55,090 bases of DNA. Origin: CAZQFV01 sp964592645. GTDB lineage: Bacteria > Chloroflexota > Chloroflexia > DTKN01. The translations under genes and the position numbers were made by a program. Under the pieces are notes generated by a model. That model saw nothing but the letters and a program-made list of their open reading frames with translations. It made no database searches and was not told where the DNA came from. Where the stretch lies: positions 1 through 55,090 of the forward strand of contig CAZQFV010000026.1 in NCBI GenBank assembly GCA_964592645.1, written 5' to 3'. Positions 52,159 through 55,090 of this stretch are shown here, piece by piece (the stretch's first letter is position 1; each line of letters opens with the position of its first letter).

Positions 52159-52186
52159 CACGTTTCACGTTCAGACGCCGGACGTT
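52159..52186. repeat. Short heptamer tract
   Basis: CACGTTT, CACGTTC, AGACGCC, GGACGTT in 7-nt phase, in the gap upstream of the TPP riboswitch. Confidence 0.45.
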
Positions 52187-52202
52187 GCCTTGGCCCGCGG
52201 CG

Positions 52203-52433
52203 CTAGATCGTCAGGCAGGTCAGGGTGTGGTTGACGCCGTCCAGCCCGTGGATGTTGTTCATCACCAGCTTGCCGACCTCGTTGGGGTCGCGCGTCTCCA
52301 CGACGATGATGACGTCGTAGGGCCCGGTCACGGCGTCGGCCGCGATCACGCCGGGCAGCTTGCGCAGGTGTTCCACGACGGTCTGCGTCTTGCCGATTGC
52401 CGTTTCGATGAGCACGTACGCCTTTGTGGCCAT
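52203..52433 (-). CDS. Stand-alone Lrp/AsnC ligand-binding (RAM) domain protein
   Basis: 76-residue protein: KAYVLIETAIGKTQTVVEHLRKLPGVIAADAVTGPYDVIIVVETRD is the alpha-beta RAM fold of Lrp/AsnC effectors without the DNA-binding helix-turn-helix. Such proteins bind amino acids and assemble as oligomers. ATG 52433 has AAGGAGG 5 nt upstream. It is probably co-transcribed with phzF, 26 nt before it. Confidence 0.87.
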   Translation of the reverse strand: MATKAYVLIETAIGKTQTVVEHLRKLPGVIAADAVTGPYDVIIVVETRDPNEVGKLVMNNIHGLDGVNHTLTCLTI

Positions 52434-52459
52434 CTTTTCCTCCTTGGCGACTCGAACTG

Positions 52460-53371
52460 CTATTCCACCCGCATGCGGCCCTGCATCACGATCACCGCCG
52501 GGCCGCCGATGCCCACCTGCCGGACCCGGCCGGCCTCGTCCAGCGTGATCTCGACGTGGACGCGCCCGCGCCTCTCCAGCGCATCGCCCTGTTCGCCGGT
52601 CCATGTGCCGGTCTGTCCGGGGGCCAGCGTCAGCAGCCCCTGTTCTATCAGGTATGCCGCCATCGGCCCCTGGGCGGCCCCGGTGACCGGGTCTTCGCCG
52701 ACGCCCAGCCCGGGGGCGAAGAAGCGCATGTGCCAACTGGAGGTGGGCTCGACGGTGGCGGTGGTGAAACAGGCGAAGCCGGTGACATCGTGTTCCAGCC
52801 CCAGGCGGCTGAGGCGGCGCAGGTCGGGGAAGAGGTCCAGGAGCGTCTGTAGGTTGGCCAGGGGGACGAACAGGTGCATCCCCTCTTTGCGCAGCGGCAG
52901 GGTGGGGTGCAGGGCCTCGGCGCCGATCAGCAGGGCCTCGGCCAGCTCCTCGCGGCCGATCGGCGAGGGCTCAAAGGCCGGCAGCGGGGTCTGGACCATG
53001 GGCCGGCAGGCGCGGTCGGCGGCTGGACACAGCCGGGCGCGCAGTTGCCCGGAGAGGGTGGCGATTCTCAGCTCGCGCGGGGGCTGGAAGCGGCCGGTCT
53101 CCACCAGGGTGTGCAGGGTGGCGATCGTGGCGTGGCCGCAGAAGGGCACCTCGCAGGTGGGGGTGAACCAGCGCAGCGCCAGGTCGGTTCCTGGTTCGCC
53201 GGGGGGAAAGACAAAGGCCGTCTCCGAGGCCCCGACCTCGCGGGCGATCAGGCGCATGGCCGCGGTCTTCAGGCCGGCAGCGTCCAAGATGACGCCGGCC
53301 TGGTTCCCGCGGAACGGCTCGTCGGTGAATGCGTCGACCAACCAGAAATCGACCCACCGCGCTGTGCTCAT
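52460..53371 (-). CDS. PhzF-family isomerase
   Basis: 303-residue protein of the PhzF/diaminopimelate-epimerase fold. The catalytic Glu is in VGASETAFVF (about residue 48); GNQAGVILD, CGHATIATLHTLV and GEDPVTGAAQGPMAAYL complete the signature. The native reaction is unknown in most members. ATG 53371 follows GGGAGG. A consensus promoter lies just upstream. Confidence 0.9.
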   Translation of the reverse strand: MSTARWVDFWLVDAFTDEPFRGNQAGVILDAAGLKTAAMRLIAREVGASETAFVFPPGEPGTDLALRWFTPTCEVPFCGHATIATLHTLVETGRFQPPRELRIATLSGQLRARLCPAADRACRPMVQTPLPAFEPSPIGREELAEALLIGAEALHPTLPLRKEGMHLFVPLANLQTLLDLFPDLRRLSRLGLEHDVTGFACFTTATVEPTSSWHMRFFAPGLGVGEDPVTGAAQGPMAAYLIEQGLLTLAPGQTGTWTGEQGDALERRGRVHVEITLDEAGRVRQVGIGGPAVIVMQGRMRVE

Positions 53372-53402
53372 CGTCTGCCTCCCACTATCCGACGGCAGCC
53401 TT

Positions 53403-53431
53403 ATTATACCCTGTTTTGGAGAAATCTTCAA
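53403..53431 (-). promoter_or_regulatory. Sigma70-type promoter for phzF-like operon
   Basis: On the minus strand: TTGAAG, a 17-nt spacer and TATAAT. The predicted start near 53396 gives a leader of about 25 nt. Confidence 0.75.
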
Positions 53432-53496
53432 GCGGATTTTCCACGGATAGGGTTCTGATTCCGGGGCCCTCGCTGCTCTCTACCTGCCCCCTGTCC

Positions 53497-54471
53497 CTAC
53501 CGCCGGATATTGAGGATCACCTTGCTCCCGTCGGGCTCCAGGTGAAAGGGCAGCTCCCGGTAGGCGTGCAGGGCCGCCCGCAGGCGCGCCTGGTCTTCGC
53601 GGGGACAGTAGAGGAGCAAAAAGCCCCCGCCCCCGGCGCCGCAGACCTTGCCGCCGAGGGCCCCGGCGCGGCGGGCGGTTTCGTACATCTCTGCGATTTG
53701 CCCGTTGCTGATGCCCGCGGCCAACTGCTGTTTCACCTGCCAGCCCTCGTGGAGCAGGCGGCCCAGGTCGTCCAACTGCTCGGCCAGGAGCAGGCGGCGG
53801 CCCTCCTCGGCCTGCGCCTTGAGCTGGCGCAGCGCGGCCCGGCGGGCGGGGATATTCTCGCGCTGCGCGGCCAGGATGGTGTGGGCCTCGCGCGTCTGGC
53901 CGGTGTAGAAGAGGAGCAGGCTCTGCGAGAGGCAGTGGCGCGTGCTGTCGCTCAGCCGGATCGCCTCGACCTCGACGCCGTCGGGCCGGAAGCGCAGGAG
54001 GCGCAGGCCGCCGAAGGCGGCGATGTACTGGTCCTGCAGGCCGATCGGCCGGCCCAGCCGCTCCAGCTCGATGGTGCAGGCCTGTCGGGCCAGCTCGGCG
54101 GCCGGCCGGACGTCGTTGAGGTAGACATACATCGCGTTGAGCAGCCCCACCGTGACCGTGCTGGAGGAGCCCAGCCCGGTGCCCTCGGAGGGGATATCGG
54201 CCATGGTGGCGATCTCCACCCCGCGCTCGATGCCCGTCAGGCGCAGCGTCTCGCGCACCAGGTCGTGCTGCACCTGGTCCACGCGCTCGACCATCTCGGT
54301 GCGGGTGTAGCCCACGCGGATCAGCTTGTCGAAGCGGGCCTTGATGATGACAAAGATGTACTTGTCGATCGCCGAGCTCAGGGCGGCGCCTTCCTCCTCG
54401 CGGAAAAAGTCGGGAAAGTCCGTTCCGCCGCCAAAGAGACTGATGCGCAGGGGGGTCTGCGTAATGATCAT
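53497..54471 (-). CDS. GHMP kinase (heptose-7-phosphate kinase-like)
   Basis: 324-residue kinase of the GHMP superfamily, most like D-glycero-D-manno-heptose 7-phosphate kinase or fucokinase-like sugar kinases: TPLRISLFGGGTDFPDFF at the N-terminus, phosphate-binding loop EGTGLGSSSTVTVGLL (about 105), GLQDQYIAAFGGL, and C-terminal KVCGAGGGGFLLLY. It phosphorylates a sugar for nucleotide-sugar synthesis. ATG 54471 was taken over a TTG 18 nt upstream, because AAGG sits 8 nt before it. Confidence 0.88.
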   Translation of the reverse strand: MIITQTPLRISLFGGGTDFPDFFREEEGAALSSAIDKYIFVIIKARFDKLIRVGYTRTEMVERVDQVQHDLVRETLRLTGIERGVEIATMADIPSEGTGLGSSSTVTVGLLNAMYVYLNDVRPAAELARQACTIELERLGRPIGLQDQYIAAFGGLRLLRFRPDGVEVEAIRLSDSTRHCLSQSLLLFYTGQTREAHTILAAQRENIPARRAALRQLKAQAEEGRRLLLAEQLDDLGRLLHEGWQVKQQLAAGISNGQIAEMYETARRAGALGGKVCGAGGGGFLLLYCPREDQARLRAALHAYRELPFHLEPDGSKVILNIRR

Positions 54472-54482
54472 GGCGCTACCTT

Positions 54483-54545
54483 GGGGCAAGGGAAGTGGAG
54501 CAGAGAGCGGCGGGCAGGGGGCGGAGAGCGAAGAGCGGAGAGCCG
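54483..54545. repeat. Heptamer array, single orientation
   Basis: Nine in-phase purine-rich 7-mers, for example GGGGCAA, GGGAAGT, GGAGCAG, AGAGCGG, AGAGCGA, AGAGCGG, AGAGCCG, between the four-helix-bundle and GHMP kinase genes. Confidence 0.7.
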
Positions 54546-54550
54546 TTGGG

Positions 54551-54934
54551 TCATGATGTCTGCGCCTGGGCGCGGCGTTGGTACGCGATCAACCCGTTCG
54601 GCATTCGCCGGACGTTGGTGTAGCGTCCCCGCAGTTGAGCTGCCTGCTCTCGTTTGGGATACCCCAGATCCTGGGCCGGAAGGAGGAAGTAACGGGCCTC
54701 TTCCAAGGAGCCGCGGGCCACGTGCAGAAAACGGACGATGTCGGCCCGCCCGTAGCGCCCAAATCCCTCGGCAATGTTGGCAGGTGCGGATGCCGCCGCC
54801 CGGCAGATCTGATCGTTCAACCGAAAACGCTCTGCCGGAGGAAACGATCGCGCCAGCGCATAGACCTCCAGCGTCAACCGATGGGCCTCCTGGAATACCT
54901 CCAGGTCCTCATAGGTCTCTGGTTTCTTCTCCAC
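54551..54934 (-). CDS. Four-helix-bundle protein (S23/bvIVP family)
   Basis: 127-residue helical protein: YEDLEVFQEAHRLTLEVYALARSFPPAERFRLNDQICRAAASAPANIAEGFGRY is the core of the family first seen encoded in 23S rRNA intervening sequences and often found free-standing. The start is GTG 54934 with GGGAGG 7 nt upstream. No rRNA is near. Its role is unknown; it sits between two heptamer arrays. Confidence 0.87.
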   Translation of the reverse strand: MEKKPETYEDLEVFQEAHRLTLEVYALARSFPPAERFRLNDQICRAAASAPANIAEGFGRYGRADIVRFLHVARGSLEEARYFLLPAQDLGYPKREQAAQLRGRYTNVRRMPNGLIAYQRRAQAQTS

Positions 54935-54981
54935 CTTCCCACCTCCCCGGTGTGTTCTTTTCTTCCTGTCCCCTGATCTCG

Positions 54982-55079
54982 TCCCCTGTTCCCCACTCTC
55001 AGCTCTCAGCTCTCCCTTCTCCCCTCTCAGCTCTCCCCATTAGCCCCTACGCCCTATGCCCCATGCCCTCCGCCCTCAA
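54982..55079. repeat. Heptamer array at window end
   Basis: Fourteen in-phase 7-mers without a break: TCCCCTG, TTCCCCA, CTCTCAG, CTCTCAG, CTCTCCC, TTCTCCC, CTCTCAG, CTCTCCC, CATTAGC, CCCTACG, CCCTATG, CCCCATG, CCCTCCG, CCCTCAA. Units differ but the 7-nt phase is exact. It may continue past the window. Confidence 0.85.
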
Positions 55080-55090
55080 TAGGCCCCCTT

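Noticed and set aside
54551..54934. rRNA intervening sequence
   Set aside because: The four-helix-bundle protein belongs to the family found in 23S insertions, but no rRNA sequence flanks it.
54982..55079. Possible CRISPR array
   Set aside because: Units are 7 nt without spacers; this is a phased heptamer tract.

Overview
The window is GC-rich bacterial chromosomal DNA with 47 supported or probable genes on both strands, in short operons with small gaps. I see no rRNA, tRNA, insertion sequence, phage gene or CRISPR array. The gene mix suggests an anaerobic or thermophilic member of the Chloroflexota (inference, not proven): fused gamma-alpha 2-oxoacid:acceptor oxidoreductase, a giant HdrA-type flavoprotein, a HAS-barrel protein, a DUF2342-type metalloprotease, a sulfate adenylyltransferase-phosphohydrolase fusion, and frequent TTG/GTG starts behind strong Shine-Dalgarno sites. 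Housekeeping promoters are easy to read: sixteen matches to TTGnnn, a 17-18 nt spacer and TAnnnT fall upstream of gene starts.

Layout. 1-4.2 kb (+): korAB, a small pair with a retropepsin-like protease, and a ferritin-like protein. 4.2-12 kb (-): a three-domain lipoprotein (beta-propeller/CapA/M1 peptidase), a HAS-barrel protein, a DUF2342-like metalloprotease, a GT87 glycosyltransferase and an HD phosphohydrolase. 12.2-16.9 kb (+): zinc-ribbon protein, histidine-phosphatase relative without its catalytic histidine, a small protein, a LOG-like protein, HtrA and a FemAB-like transferase. 16.9-22 kb (-): PIG-L deacetylase, divergent histidine kinase, polA. 22-31 kb (+): AspT/YidE-type transporter, PAS histidine kinase, cold-shock gene with long leader, Sat-phosphohydrolase fusion with cysC, TPR membrane protein, methyltransferase, rnhB. 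31-41 kb: mtnP (-), a small ORF without canonical start, a truncated kinase-like protein, murB, a UroD-family protein, a membrane protein and a 1503-residue HdrA-GltD-HdrA fusion behind a candidate attenuator (+). 41-46 kb (-): miaB, a poly-Glu TPR protein and a RelA/SpoT-TPR-SLOG-RyR protein. 46-48.4 kb (+): beta-lactamase-fold protein and a double PspC protein. 48.5-52.1 kb (-): thiN plus an ABC transporter under a TPP riboswitch with its own terminator. 52.2-55 kb (-): Lrp/AsnC-domain protein, PhzF, GHMP sugar kinase, four-helix-bundle protein.

How the genes work together. KorAB and the HdrA-like fusion both point to ferredoxin-linked low-potential electron metabolism. Sat and CysC would make PAPS, and the phosphohydrolase fused to Sat is the odd part. 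The thiamine block is a complete regulated salvage unit. The most system-like novelty is the miaB-linked pair encoding the poly-Glu TPR protein and the RelA/SpoT-TPR-SLOG-RyR protein, whose domains are those of predicted nucleotide-signalling conflict systems. A second novelty is structural: many gene ends carry tracts of diverged repeats in strict 7-nt phase, often as inverted arms, and two loci carry 8-nt-phased tracts.
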